From a bacterium (lineage in GTDB: Bacteria; UBP13; UBA5359), in NCBI GenBank assembly GCA_028685295.1, contig JAQUEL010000004.1, forward strand, positions 1 to 64,000: 64,000 nucleotides of DNA, written 5' to 3'. This document shows positions 8,901 through 21,155 of this stretch, one piece after another. The notes beneath the pieces were generated by a model. It ran no database searches. It was not told where the DNA came from and was given only the letters and a program-made list of their open reading frames with translations. The first letter of the stretch is position 1. Each line of letters starts with the position of its first letter. Made by a program: the position numbers and the translations under genes.

Positions 8901-9822
8901 GAATCCCTTGGGTGTTCCTTCGCGTATGAATATAGGCCAGATATTGGAAACGCACTTCAGTCTGGCTGCCAAGGAATATGGTCTTGTACTTGAGAATCCG
9001 GTCTTTGATGGAGCTACCGAGGTAGAAATAACTAAAAGTGTTATCCAGGTAGTGGAAAGCAAGAAGCGCAGTATACTGAAAGAGTATATATCCACTGAAT
9101 TGATGCTGGAGATACCGACTGAGCTGGACGAAAGACCTATCGATGAGATTCCCGTATTGCTTGACAGCATACTCACCGGTATGGAGAATGAAGATCTTTT
9201 AAAGCTGGCGCATAATGTTGCCATGGAGGTTGATGAAGGCAGCTTCCAGGTTACCACCGGCAGCCGTCGGCAAGATATCGAGATACTGGTAGCAAAGATT
9301 ATGGAACGTGCCTATGCCAGAGTAGGTTTACTACCCAGCGGCAAGGCAATTTTGCGAGATGGCATGACTGGGGAACCCTTTGATCATCCTGTGACGGTAG
9401 GTTACCTCTATATGATGAAGCTGGCCCATCTGGTTGATGATAAAATCCATGCCAGGTCTACCGGTCCATACTCACTGGTGACTCAGCAGCCGTTGGGCGG
9501 AAAGGCTCAGTTCGGCGGCCAGCGTTTCGGTGAGATGGAAGTCTGGGCGCTTGAGGCGTATGGTGCAGCCTTTACGCTGCAGGAATTGCTGACCATAAAA
9601 TCCGATGATGTTATGGGACGTGTCAAGGCTTATGAGGCTATTGTCAAGGGCGAGAACGTTCAGGAGCCGGGAGTGCCGGAATCCTTCAAGGTCTTGATCA
9701 AGGAGCTTCAAAGCCTGGGCCTTGACGCCAGGATACTATCCGAAGAGGCTAAAGAGGTCATTATTAAAGACGACGAAATAGATCTATCTGAGACCGCTCG
9801 CGAACTGGGCGTAGAGGTCTGA
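5923..9822 (+). CDS. rpoB: DNA-directed RNA polymerase subunit beta
   Basis: 1299 residues. The ATG at 5923 has GGAGTGGAG upstream; a longer reading from 5851 crosses the promoter leader and is rejected. The rifampicin region ([20 protein letters not shown], then [20 protein letters not shown]) is intact and of the sensitive sequence type. Near the C-terminus are [20 protein letters not shown] and the clamp segments. It forms the catalytic core with beta prime. Confidence 0.98.
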   Translation: MTIAANKRERVSYAKIPTVLELPNLIELQRNAYQWFIDTGLRNLLDSFSPIQDFTGNLVLEFLDYTFDEPKYTVDECRERDMTYSAPLKVQVRLINRVNGEVKEQEVFMGDFPLMTSKGTFVINGAERVIVSQLARSPGVYFKSELDPHGNDLYSATLIPNRGAWIELEFDANGIMWVRVDRTRKIPATILLRALGYRIVSDQGTYINRITESSKPKKGLIGLELAEDVVDPDTGDVLAVRGAVLDEAAITALKDARVKEVSIIREEKVAVQQEIGVFDQQEVIYSIKDHDRISGKVLADDVTDAHTGEVLVEKDSKLTGRVIGKLNKAGISEVKIYEEIKVMEIEEWMRLTLEKDSTSDSDEAIVEIYRKLRPGEPLTMDGAKMLFRSLFFDQKRYDLAHVGRYKLNKKLGLDIDPMQHVLTRMDIIETVRYLKNLPQGEGNIDDIDHLGNRRVRAVGELLLNQFRVGLLRMERVIRERMIIQETETLTPQALINIRPVVAAIKEFFGSSQLSQFMDQTNPLAELTHKRRLSALGPGGLSRERAGFEVRDVHHSHYGRICPIETPEGPNIGLIGSMATYARVNEYGFIETPYRKVVNRCVLNEIVYLSADEEDNYILAQANEPIDENGYLIKDKVPTRARDIIEAVQADKVDFMDASPKQLVSVATALIPFLENDDANRALMGSNMQRQAVPLLRTEAPMVGTGMERKVAMDSAAVIIAERAGVVKAMSAERIIIQTDDGELDTYKVYKFMRSNQGTAINQHPIVSLGQRIEKGEVIADGASTDHGELALGRNVLVAFMPWKGYNYEDAILLSERMVKEDVFTSIHIEEYELEARDTKLGPEEITRDIPNVSEDVLKDLDERGIIRIGAEVRAEDILVGKVTPKGETELTPEERLLRAIFGEKAREVRDTSLRVPHGEKGRVVDVKVFKRESGDELSPGVNELVRVYIAQKRKILEGDKMAGRHGNKGVIARILPEADMPFLPDGTAVDIVLNPLGVPSRMNIGQILETHFSLAAKEYGLVLENPVFDGATEVEITKSVIQVVESKKRSILKEYISTELMLEIPTELDERPIDEIPVLLDSILTGMENEDLLKLAHNVAMEVDEGSFQVTTGSRRQDIEILVAKIMERAYARVGLLPSGKAILRDGMTGEPFDHPVTVGYLYMMKLAHLVDDKIHARSTGPYSLVTQQPLGGKAQFGGQRFGEMEVWALEAYGAAFTLQELLTIKSDDVMGRVKAYEAIVKGENVQEPGVPESFKVLIKELQSLGLDARILSEEAKEVIIKDDEIDLSETARELGVEV

Positions 9823-9847
9823 AAAGAGTACTAAGGAGGAATTCACC

Positions 9848-12800
9848 TTGCTGGATGCCAAAAACTTTGAAATGTTGAAAATTGGCATAGCTTCACCAGA
9901 TCAGGTAAAGGCCTGGTCACACGGCGAGGTTAAAAAACCGGAAACCATAAACTATCGTACGCTCAAGCCTGAACGCGACGGGCTCTTTTGCGAGAGGATC
10001 TTTGGGCCTATAAAGGATTGGGAATGCCATTGCGGTAAATACAAACGCATACGTTTTAAAGGTGTGGTTTGTGATCGCTGTGGTGTGGAAGTAACTAAGG
10101 CCAAGGTACGTCGCGAGCGTATGGGGCATATTGAATTGGCTACGCCGGTATCGCATATCTGGTATTTCAAAGGTGTTCCCAGCCGGATAGCTCTTCTATT
10201 GGATATTTCACCGCGTAGCTTGGAAAAGGTTCTTTATTATGCTTCCTACATAGTGCTTGATGCAGGTGAGAGGACTGATCTAAAGTATAAGCAGATACTT
10301 TCCGAAACGGAGTATCGTGAAGCACAGGAGCGTTATAAAAACGCCTTTCAAGCCGAGATGGGTGCAGTTGCTATCAAGGCACTCCTGTCTCAGCTGGATT
10401 TGGTCACTATGTCCAAAGATCTCAGAATGGAGTTAAAGGAAGTATCCGGACAAAAACGTATAAAAATTATCAAGCGGCTTGAAGTTGTTGAAGCCTTCCG
10501 TAAATCGGGGAACAGGCCGGAGTGGATGATAATGAATGTTATACCCGTAATCCCGCCGGAAGTTCGTCCTATGGTACAATTGGATGGCGGCCGTTTTGCT
10601 ACTTCTGATCTTAATGATCTTTATCGTAGAGTGATCAATCGCAATAACCGTCTCAAAAAGCTGCTTGAGCTGGGTGCGCCTGAGGTCATAGTCCGCAATG
10701 AAAAGCGTATGCTTCAGGAAGCTGTGGATGGCCTTATTGATAACGGTCGTCGCGGTCGTCCCGTGACCGGTCCTAATAACAGGCCGCTTAAATCGCTTAG
10801 CGATATGTTGAAGGGTAAGCAGGGGCGTTTTCGTCAGAATCTTCTGGGTAAGCGTGTTGATTATTCCGGTCGTTCCGTTATTGTGGTTGGCCCTAATTTG
10901 AAGCTCAATCAGTGCGGATTGCCCAAGGAAATGGCTCTGGAGCTCTTCAAGCCCTTTGTAATGAAGAAATTAGTTGATAACGGCCTGGCGCATAATATTA
11001 AGAGTGCCAAGCGAATGGTGGAACGTGCCAAGACAGAAGTATGGGATGTTTTGGACAGGGTCATCAGGGAGCATCCTGTCCTGCTTAACCGTGCTCCGAC
11101 ATTGCACCGTCTGGGCATACAGGCATTTGAGCCTGTAATGGTTGAAGGAAAGGCCATTCAGATACATCCATTGGTCTGTGCCGCCTATAATGCAGATTTT
11201 GACGGCGATCAGATGGCTGTGCATGTGCCGCTCTCATCGAGTGCACAGGCAGAGGCCAGGTTGTTGATGATGTCCACATCAAATTTGCTTTCACCTGCAG
11301 ATGGTCGCCCGGTAGTGAGCCCCACCCAGGATATTGTTTTGGGATGTCACTATCTGACTATCCGGCGGGAAGGCGTTAAAGGAGAAGGAAAGGCCTTCAG
11401 CAGCTTCAATGAAGCTATTCTGGCTTATGATAACGGAGTAGTGGATCTTCATGCCGTTATCAAGGTCAAACACGATGGGCAATTGTTGGAAACGACGGCA
11501 GGCCGCCTGTTATTCAATGAAGCGTTGCCGCCTGCGCTGCGGTATATCAATGATGTTATGGATAAACGTGAGTTGGGGCAGCTCGTTTCACGCTGCTATA
11601 GGTTGCTTGGTCCTACTGAGACCGTAACTTTGGTAGATAACATGAAGAGTCTCGGCTTCAAATACGGTACCAAGGCCGGTTCGACCATATCCGTTACCGA
11701 TATCATGGTGCCGGAGGCAAAAAAACAGATACTGGACTCGGCCGGGCAAGAGGTGGATCAGATAGAGAAGCAGTACCGGCGTGGTTTGATAACCGCGGAT
11801 GAACGCTATCAAAAGGTTATCGATATCTGGACTCAGGCTACGGAAGATGTTACCGATGCTACCATTGAGAATATGGATGAATATAATCCCGTATATATGA
11901 TGGCTACGTCCGGTGCTCGTGGCAATATACAGCAGATAAGGCAGTTGGCCGGCATGCGCGGTCTTATGGCCGATCCGTCAGGACGTATTATCGATTTGCC
12001 GATTACGGCCAATTTCCGTGAGGGATTGACGGTTCTCGAATACTTTATTTCTACGCACGGTGCACGTAAGGGCCTGGCTGATACGGCGCTTAGAACAGCC
12101 GATTCCGGTTATCTGACCCGACGGCTTATTGATGTGGCACAGGAGGTCATTATCCGAATTCCCGATTGCGGAACCACATCAGGCATAGTAGTCAAGGATA
12201 TCAAGGAAGGCCAGGAGATAATAGAGGCTTTGCGTGACCGTGTGTTGGGCAGAGTATCGCTTGAAACAATTCTTCACCCTGAAACGGGAGATCTTATTCT
12301 GGAGAATAATAAAATAATCGATGAAGATGCTGCTCTGGCCATTGAGAAGGCCGGGATAAAGGCTGTAAAGGTCCGTTCAGCCTTAACTTGCCGTGCGCGG
12401 TCCGGATTATGTGCAGCCTGTTACGGCCGTGACCTGGCAACCGGAAGCATGGTCGAAATCGGTGAGGCAGTAGGAACTATTGCTGCTCAATCCATCGGCG
12501 AACCGGGAACTCAGCTGACTATGAGGACATTCCATACCGGCGGCGTAGCCTTGAGAGGTGAGGATATTACCCAGGGCCTGCCTCGTGTCGAAGAGTTATT
12601 TGAGGCACGTAAGCCTAAAGGACTGGCGATTGTCAGTGACATAAACGGTATAGTTGAGATTACCGAAACTAAAGGCGTTCGTAAGATTATTATTAAAGCT
12701 GATGATGGTGAAGAGAAGGCCTATACTGTTCCTTACGGCGCTCGCCTGGAAGTGGTTGACGGTGATGAAGTCCTGGCTGGAGATCGCTTGACTGAAGGCT

Positions 12801-13462
12801 CAATTAACCCTCATGACGTACTCAATATCAGGGGTATTCAGGAAGTGCAGAGCTATATGGTCCGCGAAGTGCAATCTGTTTATCGTTCTCAGGGAGTTGA
12901 TATCAACGACAAGCATATTGAGGTGGTAGTGCGCCAGATGTTGCGGAAGGTGCGTGTTGAGGAGATAGGAAATACCGATTTCCTGCCGGGAGAGCTGGTC
13001 GATACCTTTGCCTTCGAAGATGAGAACGACAGGGTTCTGGCTAAAGGCGGCGAACCTGCCAGCGCTAAGCCTGTTTTGTTGGGCATTACCAAAGCATCGC
13101 TGGCTACCGACAGCTTCCTGTCGGCAGCATCATTCCAGGAGACGACCAGAGTGTTAACGGATGCCTCCACCAAGGGCAAGGGCGATTCTCTGATCGGTCT
13201 TAAGGAGAACGTCATAATCGGGAAGCTGATACCTGCAGGCACCGGAATGTCGTGCTATAAGAACATTGATATCTTTGTACCCGGTGCGCAAAGCTTGGAA
13301 GAGAAAATAGAGAAAGAACTTGGGCAGGATGCCGTTACTGATGAAGCTGTTGAGAAAATGGCTGATCAGGGGCTGGAGCTCGATGTAAAGTTAATTAAAG
13401 AACCTGTCAGCGCTGCTGAAGAGGAAACGGTGCAATCCGTACCGGAACCTGAGAGCGTTTAA
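9848..13462 (+). CDS. rpoC: DNA-directed RNA polymerase subunit beta prime
   Basis: 1204 residues from a TTG at 9848 with AAGGAGG upstream, 25 nt after rpoB. Features in order: the N-terminal zinc site ([20 protein letters not shown]), the catalytic [12 protein letters not shown] that holds Mg2+, the bridge helix and trigger loop region with [18 protein letters not shown], and a second Cys cluster ([13 protein letters not shown]). The Glu/Pro-rich C-terminal tail is not conserved. Confidence 0.98.
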   Translation: MLDAKNFEMLKIGIASPDQVKAWSHGEVKKPETINYRTLKPERDGLFCERIFGPIKDWECHCGKYKRIRFKGVVCDRCGVEVTKAKVRRERMGHIELATPVSHIWYFKGVPSRIALLLDISPRSLEKVLYYASYIVLDAGERTDLKYKQILSETEYREAQERYKNAFQAEMGAVAIKALLSQLDLVTMSKDLRMELKEVSGQKRIKIIKRLEVVEAFRKSGNRPEWMIMNVIPVIPPEVRPMVQLDGGRFATSDLNDLYRRVINRNNRLKKLLELGAPEVIVRNEKRMLQEAVDGLIDNGRRGRPVTGPNNRPLKSLSDMLKGKQGRFRQNLLGKRVDYSGRSVIVVGPNLKLNQCGLPKEMALELFKPFVMKKLVDNGLAHNIKSAKRMVERAKTEVWDVLDRVIREHPVLLNRAPTLHRLGIQAFEPVMVEGKAIQIHPLVCAAYNADFDGDQMAVHVPLSSSAQAEARLLMMSTSNLLSPADGRPVVSPTQDIVLGCHYLTIRREGVKGEGKAFSSFNEAILAYDNGVVDLHAVIKVKHDGQLLETTAGRLLFNEALPPALRYINDVMDKRELGQLVSRCYRLLGPTETVTLVDNMKSLGFKYGTKAGSTISVTDIMVPEAKKQILDSAGQEVDQIEKQYRRGLITADERYQKVIDIWTQATEDVTDATIENMDEYNPVYMMATSGARGNIQQIRQLAGMRGLMADPSGRIIDLPITANFREGLTVLEYFISTHGARKGLADTALRTADSGYLTRRLIDVAQEVIIRIPDCGTTSGIVVKDIKEGQEIIEALRDRVLGRVSLETILHPETGDLILENNKIIDEDAALAIEKAGIKAVKVRSALTCRARSGLCAACYGRDLATGSMVEIGEAVGTIAAQSIGEPGTQLTMRTFHTGGVALRGEDITQGLPRVEELFEARKPKGLAIVSDINGIVEITETKGVRKIIIKADDGEEKAYTVPYGARLEVVDGDEVLAGDRLTEGSINPHDVLNIRGIQEVQSYMVREVQSVYRSQGVDINDKHIEVVVRQMLRKVRVEEIGNTDFLPGELVDTFAFEDENDRVLAKGGEPASAKPVLLGITKASLATDSFLSAASFQETTRVLTDASTKGKGDSLIGLKENVIIGKLIPAGTGMSCYKNIDIFVPGAQSLEEKIEKELGQDAVTDEAVEKMADQGLELDVKLIKEPVSAAEEETVQSVPEPESV

Positions 13463-13505
13463 GGCAAAAGGATTGAATGCCTTTAATGGCTGCCTAAAAA
13501 AAGCG

Positions 13506-13534
13506 TTGACAGCCTTGAACGCTCATGATAATAT
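13506..13534 (+). promoter_or_regulatory. Promoter of the rpsL-rpsG-fusA-tuf2 (str) block
   Basis: TTGACA at 13506-13511, 17 bp, TAATAT at 13529-13534. It lies 44 nt after rpoC and would make a 5' leader of about 265 nt before rpsL. Confidence 0.75.
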
Positions 13535-13539
13535 AGGTA

Positions 13540-13800
13540 AGTCCATTTGGCGCTTAAATGATCGAACCTTGCGTCAGGAGCACAATTTCGGTGTTTCCCC
13601 GGCATAGCCGGAGGTAGCGATCAAAACGGGTGGGGAGTTTTTGCAACCGTCCGATAAGGGATATATGATAGATTACATTACCGATGCGTAGCGTCTCAAG
13701 CTTGCCGTGATTAAGCATGCTATCGAGCCCCTTATGCGTTGCGTGAGGGGCTTAATTTATTTGGCCGTCCTCCAAGAGGAAGACGGATGACGAAGGGAGT
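13540..13800 (+). promoter_or_regulatory. Long structured 5' leader of rpsL with terminator-like hairpin
   Basis: No gene is visible in this stretch. It holds a hairpin CCGGC/GCCGG near 13599-13612 and a stronger one, AGCCCCT (13726-13732) with AGGGGCT (13746-13752), followed by a T-rich run (TTAATTTATTT). That pairing could act as an attenuator before rpsL. Many Firmicutes have an L7Ae-like gene here; none is present. Confidence 0.5.
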
Positions 13801-13806
13801 CTGGGT

Positions 13807-14178
13807 ATGCCGACCATAGCACAACTGGTCAGAAAGAATAGGGAGTCCATTATTAGAAAGACCGATGCTCCTGCTTTGAAGGGATCGCCACAGAAGCGAG
13901 GCGTATGTACCAGGGTTTATACCACTACGCCTAAAAAGCCGAACTCGGCTTTGCGTAAGGTTGCCAGGGTACGACTCACCAATGGAATAGAGGTTACAGC
14001 TTATATTCCCGGTATAGGGCATAATCTACAGGAACACTCCGTAGTGCTTATACGCGGTGGCAGAGTTAAGGATTTGCCTGGTATCCGTTACCACATTATC
14101 AGAGGTACGCTGGATACTGCCGGTACGACTGACAGACGCCAGGGGCGTTCGAAATACGGTACCAAGAGGCCGAAATAA
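13807..14178 (+). CDS. rpsL: 30S ribosomal protein S12
   Basis: 123 residues, with [18 protein letters not shown] (about residues 38-55) and the loop [20 protein letters not shown] (about 75-94), where streptomycin-resistance changes usually arise; Lys of TPKKP is the wild-type residue. It monitors codon-anticodon pairing in the A site. GAAGGGAG precedes the ATG. Confidence 0.98.
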   Translation: MPTIAQLVRKNRESIIRKTDAPALKGSPQKRGVCTRVYTTTPKKPNSALRKVARVRLTNGIEVTAYIPGIGHNLQEHSVVLIRGGRVKDLPGIRYHIIRGTLDTAGTTDRRQGRSKYGTKRPK

Positions 14179-14207
14179 TTTTGTTTGTAAAAGTAGGGGG
14201 TTGAATA

Positions 14208-14678
14208 ATGCCAAGAAAAGGCGCGGTTCCCAAAAGAGAGATTACACCGGACCCTGTTTATAACAGTCAGTTAGTGGGGCGGTTTATCAACAGTCTGATG
14301 CAACGAGGTAAAAAAAGTATAGCTGAAGGTATATTCTATCAGTCTATGGAAATAATCCGAGAAAAGAGCGGTCGTGATCCGATAGAAGTTTTCGAAGATG
14401 CTATTAAGAATGCAGCTCCGGTTATAGAAGTCAAGTCTCGGCGCGTAGGTGGCGCTACATACCAGGTGCCGGTTGAAGTCAGAGCGGATCGCAGGGTTGC
14501 TCTTGCTATCAGGTGGATGTTGGGATTCGCTCGTAAGCGTTCCGGGAAGAGCATGCAGGAGAAATTATCCGCAGAGTTTATGGATGCTGCTCAGGGCGTG
14601 GGTTCTACCATCAAGAAGCGTGAGGATACTCATAAGATGGCTGAAGCCAATAAGGCTTTTGCCCATTATAGATGGTGA
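14208..14678 (+). CDS. rpsG: 30S ribosomal protein S7
   Basis: 156 residues, the standard length. It starts [20 protein letters not shown] and carries [20 protein letters not shown]. It nucleates assembly of the 30S head and borders the E site. AGGGGGTTG lies before the ATG, 29 nt after rpsL. A 166-nt gap without a gene separates it from fusA. Confidence 0.98.
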   Translation: MPRKGAVPKREITPDPVYNSQLVGRFINSLMQRGKKSIAEGIFYQSMEIIREKSGRDPIEVFEDAIKNAAPVIEVKSRRVGGATYQVPVEVRADRRVALAIRWMLGFARKRSGKSMQEKLSAEFMDAAQGVGSTIKKREDTHKMAEANKAFAHYRW

Positions 14679-14844
14679 TCCTGTAGCACAAAATATGGAA
14701 TTCAGTGGTCAGAATAATGATAGCTGATCTACAAGGTGTGTAGACAAGGTGTGCGGATGTATATTCAAGCCATTTTACTTTCCGGCTTCTTGTTTATAAA
14801 GTTGACTGAAGATATGAGATGTAAGATAGAGGTAATGTGTCCTA

Positions 14845-16923
14845 ATGGCGAGAGTTTTTGATCTGAATAAAATACGGAATATTGGAATCGCTGCGCATAT
14901 AGATGCCGGAAAGACTACGACTACCGAGCGTATACTCTTCTATACCGGAAAGGTACATCGTATCGGCGAAGTTCATGAGGGCGCAGCCACTATGGACTGG
15001 ATGGTTCAGGAGCAAGAGCGTGGTATTACCATTACCTCTGCAGCTACGTCATGCCTTTGGCAAGGGCATAATATAAATATTATCGATACTCCCGGACACG
15101 TTGATTTTACCGTTGAAGTTGAGCGCTCTCTCAGGGTTCTGGATGGCGTTGTAGCTGTGTTCTGCGCTGTTGGCGGTGTTCAGCCACAATCAGAAACGGT
15201 ATGGCGCCAGGCTAACCGTTACGCTGTGCCTCGGGTAGCATTCGTAAATAAGATGGATAGAACGGGTGCGGATTTCGCTAAAGTAGTCGATAGCATACGT
15301 AACAGACTGGGAAGCAATGCTTTGGCAATGCAATTACCTATAGGTGCAGAAGAGTCCTTTAAAGGCATGATAGATCTTGTAACGATGAAGGCGTATATCT
15401 ACGCTGAAGCGTTGGGAACAGAATTCAAGGTTCGGGATGTGCCGGAAGAGATGAGGGCTGATGCTCTGGCAGCCAGGGAGCGTATACTCGAAGTTGCTGC
15501 TGAGGCTGATGATCTTCTAATGGTCAAGTATCTTGAAGGTGAAGAGCTGACCGATGATGAGATCAGGCATGGTGTAAGGCTGGCCACGCTGAGCGCCCAG
15601 GTGGTGCCTGTGTTTTGCGGCTCTTCCTTTAAGAATAAAGGCATTCAGCCGTTGCTGAACGCAGTAATAGATTATCTCCCATCTCCGCTGGATATAGCCG
15701 ATGTTGAGGGAATGGATCCTCACTCCAATGAGGTTATTGTGCGCAAGTCTTCTGATGATGAGCCTTTCAGCGCATTGGCCTTTAAGATTGCTACCGATCC
15801 TTATGTGGGTAAATTGACGTTTTTCAGAATTTATTCCGGTACGCTGGCAAGCGGATCATACGTATATAATTCCGTCAAGGGCAAACGCGAACGTATTGGA
15901 CGTATTCTCAGAATGCATGCCAATAAGCGCGAAGAGATCGATGTTGCTTATGCCGGGGATATATTGGGAGCGGTCGGACTTAAAATTACCTCCACCGGAG
16001 ATACGCTTTGTGCAGAAAATGCGCCTGTTATTCTAGAAGCTATCGAGTTTCCCGAGCCGGTTATTTCTGTAGCCATCGAGCCTAAAACGAAGGCTGATCA
16101 GGATAAGATGGGCATGGCTCTGGTAAAGCTGTCAGAGGAAGATCCTACTTTTAGAACCTTTGTGGATGAGGAGACCGGTCAGACTATCATAAGGGGCATG
16201 GGTGAATTGCACCTGGAGGTAATCATTGACAGGTTGATGCGTGAATTTAATGTGGATGCCAACGTCGGTACTCCGCAGGTCAACTATAAAGAGACCATCA
16301 CCACTGCAGCTAAGGCAGAGGGACGTTTTATTCGTCAGACCGGTGGCCGCGGCCAGTTTGGTCATGTCTGGCTGGAAGTGGAACCCCTTGAGCCCGGTAA
16401 AGGCTTTGAATTTGTCAGCGCTATCGTTGGCGGCGTTGTTCCAAGGGAATATATACCTGCGGTTGAGGCTGGTGTCAGGGAAGCCTTGGAAAGAGGCGTT
16501 CTGGCAGGTTATAATCTGATAGATATTAAGGTTACCTTATATGATGGGTCCTTCCATCCGGTGGATTCATCCGAGATGGCCTTTAAAATTGCCGGTTCTA
16601 TGGCTTTACAGGCGGCTGTTAAGAAAGCAGGCCCAATTATCAAGGAACCTGTTATGAGAGTTGAGGTTACTACTCCGGAGGATTACCTGGGAGATGTTAT
16701 GGGTGACCTTAACTCCAGAAGAGGCCATGTGGAGCAGATGCGGCAGCCGATGAGCGGTGTGCACGAGGTTGTTGCAGTTGTCCCGTTGGCTAAAATGTTT
16801 GGCTATGCTACGGATCTGCGTTCCAGAACGCAGGGCAGAGCTACATATAGCATGGAATTTGCGCACTTTGCGGAGGTTCCGGCAGGCATAGCGCAAGAAA
16901 TTATTGGCGATATAAAGAGATAA
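14845..16923 (+). CDS. fusA: Elongation factor G (main copy)
   Basis: 692 residues. G domain: [35 protein letters not shown] with the catalytic His, and [10 protein letters not shown]. Domains II-V follow, with domain IV around [15 protein letters not shown] and [13 protein letters not shown]. It drives tRNA-mRNA translocation and ribosome recycling. The ATG has AGAGGTAAT upstream. It differs clearly from the second EF-G-like gene at 25097-27172. Confidence 0.98.
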   Translation: MARVFDLNKIRNIGIAAHIDAGKTTTTERILFYTGKVHRIGEVHEGAATMDWMVQEQERGITITSAATSCLWQGHNINIIDTPGHVDFTVEVERSLRVLDGVVAVFCAVGGVQPQSETVWRQANRYAVPRVAFVNKMDRTGADFAKVVDSIRNRLGSNALAMQLPIGAEESFKGMIDLVTMKAYIYAEALGTEFKVRDVPEEMRADALAARERILEVAAEADDLLMVKYLEGEELTDDEIRHGVRLATLSAQVVPVFCGSSFKNKGIQPLLNAVIDYLPSPLDIADVEGMDPHSNEVIVRKSSDDEPFSALAFKIATDPYVGKLTFFRIYSGTLASGSYVYNSVKGKRERIGRILRMHANKREEIDVAYAGDILGAVGLKITSTGDTLCAENAPVILEAIEFPEPVISVAIEPKTKADQDKMGMALVKLSEEDPTFRTFVDEETGQTIIRGMGELHLEVIIDRLMREFNVDANVGTPQVNYKETITTAAKAEGRFIRQTGGRGQFGHVWLEVEPLEPGKGFEFVSAIVGGVVPREYIPAVEAGVREALERGVLAGYNLIDIKVTLYDGSFHPVDSSEMAFKIAGSMALQAAVKKAGPIIKEPVMRVEVTTPEDYLGDVMGDLNSRRGHVEQMRQPMSGVHEVVAVVPLAKMFGYATDLRSRTQGRATYSMEFAHFAEVPAGIAQEIIGDIKR

Positions 16924-16995
16924 TGTACTTATAATATCGAATTTTGATGCGGGGCGCTATGTATTCCCCTATAATCAAAGGAGGAGACAGAAGGA

Positions 16996-18198
16996 ATGGC
17001 AAAGTCAAAGTATGAGAGGACAAAACCGCACGTCAACGTAGGAACGATTGGTCATGTAGACCATGGTAAGACGACATTGACGGCAGCGATCACCAGGGCG
17101 CTAAGTAATACGGGGCAGGCTTCTTTCAGAAGCTACGATGAGATTGACAATGCGCCGGAAGAGAAGGCTAGAGGAATAACTATTGCCACGACACACGTGG
17201 AATATGAGACAGAGACGAAGCACTATGCACACGTAGACTGTCCGGGGCACGCCGACTATATCAAGAACATGATCACTGGAGCGGCGCAAATGGATGGAGC
17301 CATTCTGGTGGTATCTGCAGCAGACGGGCCTATGCCGCAGACCAGGGAGCACATATTGTTGGCACGTCAGGTAGGGGTGCCGTATATTGTAGTTTTCATG
17401 AATAAGGCGGATATGGTAGATGATCCGGAGCTGTTGGAGCTGGTAGAGATAGAGATAAGGGATCTGCTGAACAGCTATGAGTTTCCCGGAGATGATACGC
17501 CGATAATAGCGGGTTCTGCGTTAAAGGCTCTGGAGTGCGGATGTGGTAAGAATGAGTGCGAGTGGTGTGGACCTATATGGAAGTTATTGTCAGCACTGGA
17601 CAGCTATATACCTGCTCCTGAGAGAGATGTAGACAAGCCGTTTTTGATGCCTATAGAGGATGTTTTCAGCATCACAGGGCGAGGGACGGTAGTAACGGGA
17701 AGAGTAGAGCGCGGCAAGGTAAGAGTAGGAGAAGAGGTAGAGATAGTAGGTTTGGCCCCGCAGAGCCGCAAGACGGTAGCAACGGGAGTGGAGATGTTCC
17801 GTAAGTTACTGGATGAAGGCATAGCAGGAGACAACATAGGAGTATTGCTGCGTGGAGTGGATAAGAATGATGTAGAGCGTGGTCAGGTATTGGCCAAGCC
17901 CGGCTCGATCAAGCCGTATACAAAGTTCAAAGCCAACGTATATATTCTATCCAAGGAGGAAGGCGGCAGGCATACTCCGTTCTTTAACGGTTATCGTCCG
18001 CAGTTCTATTTCAGGACAACGGACGTAACGGGAGTGGCGACACTGCCGGAGGGCGTAGAGATGGTAATGCCTGGCGACAACGTGGCGTTGTCGGCAGAGC
18101 TGATAACGCCGATAGCGATGGAAGAGGGGCTGAGGTTCGCTATACGAGAGGGCGGACATACGGTCGGTGCCGGAGTTATCAGCGCTATTGATGAGTAA
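16996..18198 (+). CDS. tuf: Elongation factor Tu, copy 2
   Basis: 400 residues, identical to copy 1 except for the final residue (Glu here, Gly in copy 1). Sequence identity begins near the Shine-Dalgarno (GGAGGAGACAG here, GGAGACGG there) and ends at the last two codons. The copies lie 16562 nt apart in direct orientation. This is the classical str-operon position, 72 nt after fusA and before rpsJ. Both copies favour A-ending Val and Ile codons (GTA, ATA) more than fusA does. Confidence 0.98.
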   Translation: MAKSKYERTKPHVNVGTIGHVDHGKTTLTAAITRALSNTGQASFRSYDEIDNAPEEKARGITIATTHVEYETETKHYAHVDCPGHADYIKNMITGAAQMDGAILVVSAADGPMPQTREHILLARQVGVPYIVVFMNKADMVDDPELLELVEIEIRDLLNSYEFPGDDTPIIAGSALKALECGCGKNECEWCGPIWKLLSALDSYIPAPERDVDKPFLMPIEDVFSITGRGTVVTGRVERGKVRVGEEVEIVGLAPQSRKTVATGVEMFRKLLDEGIAGDNIGVLLRGVDKNDVERGQVLAKPGSIKPYTKFKANVYILSKEEGGRHTPFFNGYRPQFYFRTTDVTGVATLPEGVEMVMPGDNVALSAELITPIAMEEGLRFAIREGGHTVGAGVISAIDE

Positions 18199-18206
18199 TG
18201 CCTCTG

Positions 18207-18219
18207 CCGGCTAAGCCGG
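18207..18219 (+). other. Short hairpin after tuf2
   Basis: CCGGC-TAA-GCCGG folds into a five-pair stem 8 nt after the tuf2 stop. It lacks a U-run, so it is more likely a stability or processing element between tuf2 and rpsJ than a full terminator. Confidence 0.3.
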
Positions 18220-18248
18220 GAAGGGTACCTGAATCAAGGGAGTAAGAG

Positions 18249-18557
18249 ATGGCAAAGCAGAAGATAAGAATACGCCTTAAAGCGTATGACCACAAATTGC
18301 TCGATCAGTCGGCCAAGACTATAGTTGATACGGCAAGAAGAACAGGAGCGTCGGTAGCAGGGCCTGTGCCGTTGCCGACAGAGAAGAACGTATACTGTGT
18401 TTTACGTTCGCCGCATGTCGATAAGGAATCCCGCGAGCACTTCGAGATGAGGATTCATAAGCGATTGATCGACATCTTGAGCCCGGCAGCTAAAACGGTT
18501 GATGCATTAATGCGATTGGATTTGCCGGCCGGTGTGGATATAGAGATTAAGCTCTGA
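18249..18557 (+). CDS. rpsJ: 30S ribosomal protein S10
   Basis: 102 residues with the usual start ([18 protein letters not shown]) and [19 protein letters not shown]. It is in the 30S head and is also the NusE partner of NusB in antitermination. CAAGGGAGTAAGAG precedes the ATG. It opens the S10 block; a 195-nt gap to rplC follows with no gene visible. Confidence 0.97.
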   Translation: MAKQKIRIRLKAYDHKLLDQSAKTIVDTARRTGASVAGPVPLPTEKNVYCVLRSPHVDKESREHFEMRIHKRLIDILSPAAKTVDALMRLDLPAGVDIEIKL

Positions 18558-18752
18558 GTCATTGCTCGGGCAGACAGGCGATATTAGGTTCAAGGGGCCA
18601 AAAGCTCAGGGTTCAAGGTTACTAGGCATGATTGCAGGGGCTTTATCCTGAAAGAGTTAAGCTTCTCATCAATGTAACTTCTGAACGATGAGCGTTGAAT
18701 TTGGAACTTGGCTGTGTTATCCGCCTTCGGCCTGATATGAGAGGTTAAGATT

Positions 18753-19376
18753 ATGGCAATCGGGATTATAGGAAAAAAATTGGGCATGACCCAGATTTTT
18801 AGTAGCGACGGCAGAGTTGTTCCGGTAACCGTTATTGAAGCCGGACCATGCAAGGTGGTCCAGGTGAAGAACCAGGATAAGGATGGCTATTCAGCTGTAC
18901 AGCTTGGCTTCGGAACAATAAAGGAGCGCAAGGCAATAAAGCCTTTGAAGGGGCATTATGCCAGGGTGAATTTGAAGCCTATGCGTTATCTCAAGGAGTT
19001 CAGGCTGAAAGATGTATCGGCCTATGAAAGTGGGCAGGATATTACTCCATCCATTTTTAGTGAGGGTGAGAAAGTCAGTGTCACCGGTATCTCTAAAGGT
19101 AAGGGGTTTGCCGGTAGCATAAAGCGCTATCACTTCAGGAGCGGGCCTACCAGCCACGGCTCCATGCACCATCGTAAGCCGGCCTCAGCCGGTGCTACGG
19201 ATGCAGCGAGGGTCTTCAAGGGAAAGCGTAGTCCGGGACGCATGGGCTGCGATCAGGTAACGGTTAAAGGGCTGAAAGTAGTAAGAGCAGATGTAGAGCG
19301 CAACTTGTTGCTGATAAAGGGTGCCGTCCCCGGACCGACGGGCGGATTGGTCGTAGTCCGTAAAGCAAGTGAGTAG
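18753..19376 (+). CDS. rplC: 50S ribosomal protein L3
   Basis: 207 residues. N-terminus [13 protein letters not shown]; the loop region [20 protein letters not shown] reaches toward the peptidyl transferase centre; [16 protein letters not shown] is near the end. The 195-nt upstream spacer carries AT-rich word repeats but no clear promoter. rplD follows 17 nt downstream. Confidence 0.97.
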   Translation: MAIGIIGKKLGMTQIFSSDGRVVPVTVIEAGPCKVVQVKNQDKDGYSAVQLGFGTIKERKAIKPLKGHYARVNLKPMRYLKEFRLKDVSAYESGQDITPSIFSEGEKVSVTGISKGKGFAGSIKRYHFRSGPTSHGSMHHRKPASAGATDAARVFKGKRSPGRMGCDQVTVKGLKVVRADVERNLLLIKGAVPGPTGGLVVVRKASE

Positions 19377-19393
19377 TTTAGGAGGAAGCCGTT

Positions 19394-20020
19394 ATGCCTC
19401 AGGTTTCTGTATATGATATAAAAGGTGAAGTAATCGGCACCAGAGATCTCAGTAATGCAGTCTTTGGAGCGGAAGTGAACCGCGATGCTGTTCATAGCTC
19501 CGTTGTCCGGCAGTTGGCAGGAAGACGCACCGGTAATGCCGATACCAAAACAAGAGGAGAAGTCAGCGGCGGCGGCAAGAAGCCGTGGCGTCAGAAAGGA
19601 ACCGGAAGAGCGAGACATGGAAGCACTAGATCACCTATATGGACCGGTGGTGGTACTGTCTTTGGACCGCACACTCGTTCCTATGTCAAGAGCTTGCCCA
19701 AGAAAGTCCGGCGTCTGGCTCTGATATCGGCTCTTTCTGATAAGGCCGGCAAAGGCGCTGTAAAAATCATGGATGGTCTTGCTATGGATAAACCGAAGAC
19801 AAATACTATGGCGGCATTGTTGGATAAGCTTGATGTAAGCGGTAATGTACTGCTGGTGCTTGGTGGGCGTGATGTCAATATAGAGAAATCCGTCGCCAAT
19901 ATTCCCTGGATAAAGTCCATTCTGGTTGACAATTTAAATGTTTTTGATATTCTGAACAGCGAATTATTGCTATTAACCAAAGAGGCCGCCGACAGGCTTG
20001 AGGAGGCGTACGTATCATGA
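19394..20020 (+). CDS. rplD: 50S ribosomal protein L4
   Basis: 208 residues. The extended loop that lines the exit tunnel is seen as [19 protein letters not shown] followed by [14 protein letters not shown]. Macrolide resistance changes normally fall here; I see the wild-type form. The stop overlaps the rplW start by 4 nt (ATGA), so translation is probably coupled. Confidence 0.97.
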   Translation: MPQVSVYDIKGEVIGTRDLSNAVFGAEVNRDAVHSSVVRQLAGRRTGNADTKTRGEVSGGGKKPWRQKGTGRARHGSTRSPIWTGGGTVFGPHTRSYVKSLPKKVRRLALISALSDKAGKGAVKIMDGLAMDKPKTNTMAALLDKLDVSGNVLLVLGGRDVNIEKSVANIPWIKSILVDNLNVFDILNSELLLLTKEAADRLEEAYVS

Positions 20021-20304
20021 AGTCAGCCAGAGATATAATTATCAGGCCTATCGTGTCAGAAAAGAGTATGCGAGAGGCCGAGATTGGAAAGTATGTATTT
20101 GAGGTGGATAAAACGGCCAATAAAATAGAGATCAAGCAGGCCGTTGAAGAGATCTTTAAAGTCAAGGTTAAGAGCGTCAATACTATGACTATACCCGGCA
20201 AGATGAAGAGAGTCCGTTTTCAGGCCGGCAAGACGCCGGATTGGAAAAAGGCTGTTGTTACGCTGGTGGAAGGTCATAAGATAGAGCTGTTTGAGGGCGC
20301 TTGA
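20017..20304 (+). CDS. rplW: 50S ribosomal protein L23
   Basis: 95 residues: [16 protein letters not shown] at the start and [14 protein letters not shown] in the loop. It lies at the tunnel exit and docks trigger factor and SRP. It overlaps rplD by 4 nt and is followed 14 nt later by rplB, with AAGGAG between. Confidence 0.96.
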   Translation: MKSARDIIIRPIVSEKSMREAEIGKYVFEVDKTANKIEIKQAVEEIFKVKVKSVNTMTIPGKMKRVRFQAGKTPDWKKAVVTLVEGHKIELFEGA

Positions 20305-20318
20305 AAGGAGTTTAAGAG

Positions 20319-21143
20319 ATGGCCGTTAAGAAGTTCAAACCGACATCTCCCGGCAGAAGGTTCATGGTAGCGCCGGCTTATGATGATATTACGGTGGCAA
20401 GTCCGGAGAAGTCGTTGACGGCTCCACTGAAGAAAACCGGCGGCAGAAATGCTCAAGGCAGGATAACTGCAAGGCACCGTGGGGGAGGCAATAAGCGCCT
20501 TTATCGTATAATTGATTTTAAGCGTGATAAGCAGGGCATACCTGCCAAGGTAGTTACGATTGAGTATGACCCGAACCGGTCGGCTAGAATAGCGTTGCTT
20601 AATTATGTCGATGGCGAAAAGAGATATATTATAGCGCCACAGGGATTAAAGGTAGGGGCTACGGTTATTTCAGGTACCGGCGTGGATATAAACCCCGGAA
20701 ACAGTATGCCGTTGAGATACATACCTTCCGGTAGTTTTATCCATAATATTGAGCTGAAGCCCGGACGTGGTGGACAGATAGTGCGTTCGGCCGGAGGATC
20801 AGCGCAGCTTCTAGCCAAAGAGGGTAACTATGCTCACCTCAGGTTGCCGTCCGGTGAAGTACGATTGGTGCATCTTGACTGTATGGCCACTGTAGGCCAA
20901 ATAGGCAATATGGAGCACAGTCTCATATCGCACGGCAAAGCCGGTAAGAAACGCTGGCTTGGGTCGAGACCGGCAGTACGTGGAGTTGTGATGAATCCTA
21001 ATGATCACCCGCATGGCGGTGGTGAAGGCAAGGCGCCTATTGGGCGCAAAAGCCCAGTGTCACCCTGGGGTAAGCCGACACTGGGTTATAAAACCCGCAA
21101 AAGCAAGCCCAGTGACAGCATGATTGTCAGAAAGCGTAAATAA
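20319..21143 (+). CDS. rplB: 50S ribosomal protein L2
   Basis: 274 residues. It has the conserved [19 protein letters not shown] near the N-terminus and, near the C-terminus, [19 protein letters not shown], whose His is near the peptidyl transferase centre. It is one of the most conserved 23S rRNA binders. Standard position between rplW and rpsS. Confidence 0.98.
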   Translation: MAVKKFKPTSPGRRFMVAPAYDDITVASPEKSLTAPLKKTGGRNAQGRITARHRGGGNKRLYRIIDFKRDKQGIPAKVVTIEYDPNRSARIALLNYVDGEKRYIIAPQGLKVGATVISGTGVDINPGNSMPLRYIPSGSFIHNIELKPGRGGQIVRSAGGSAQLLAKEGNYAHLRLPSGEVRLVHLDCMATVGQIGNMEHSLISHGKAGKKRWLGSRPAVRGVVMNPNDHPHGGGEGKAPIGRKSPVSPWGKPTLGYKTRKSKPSDSMIVRKRK

Positions 21144-21155
21144 GGAGGCAGGGCT

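Noticed and set aside
8287-8955. Long open frame opposite rpoB
   Set aside because: Mirror reading of a conserved coding sequence; no ribosome-binding site or recognisable protein.
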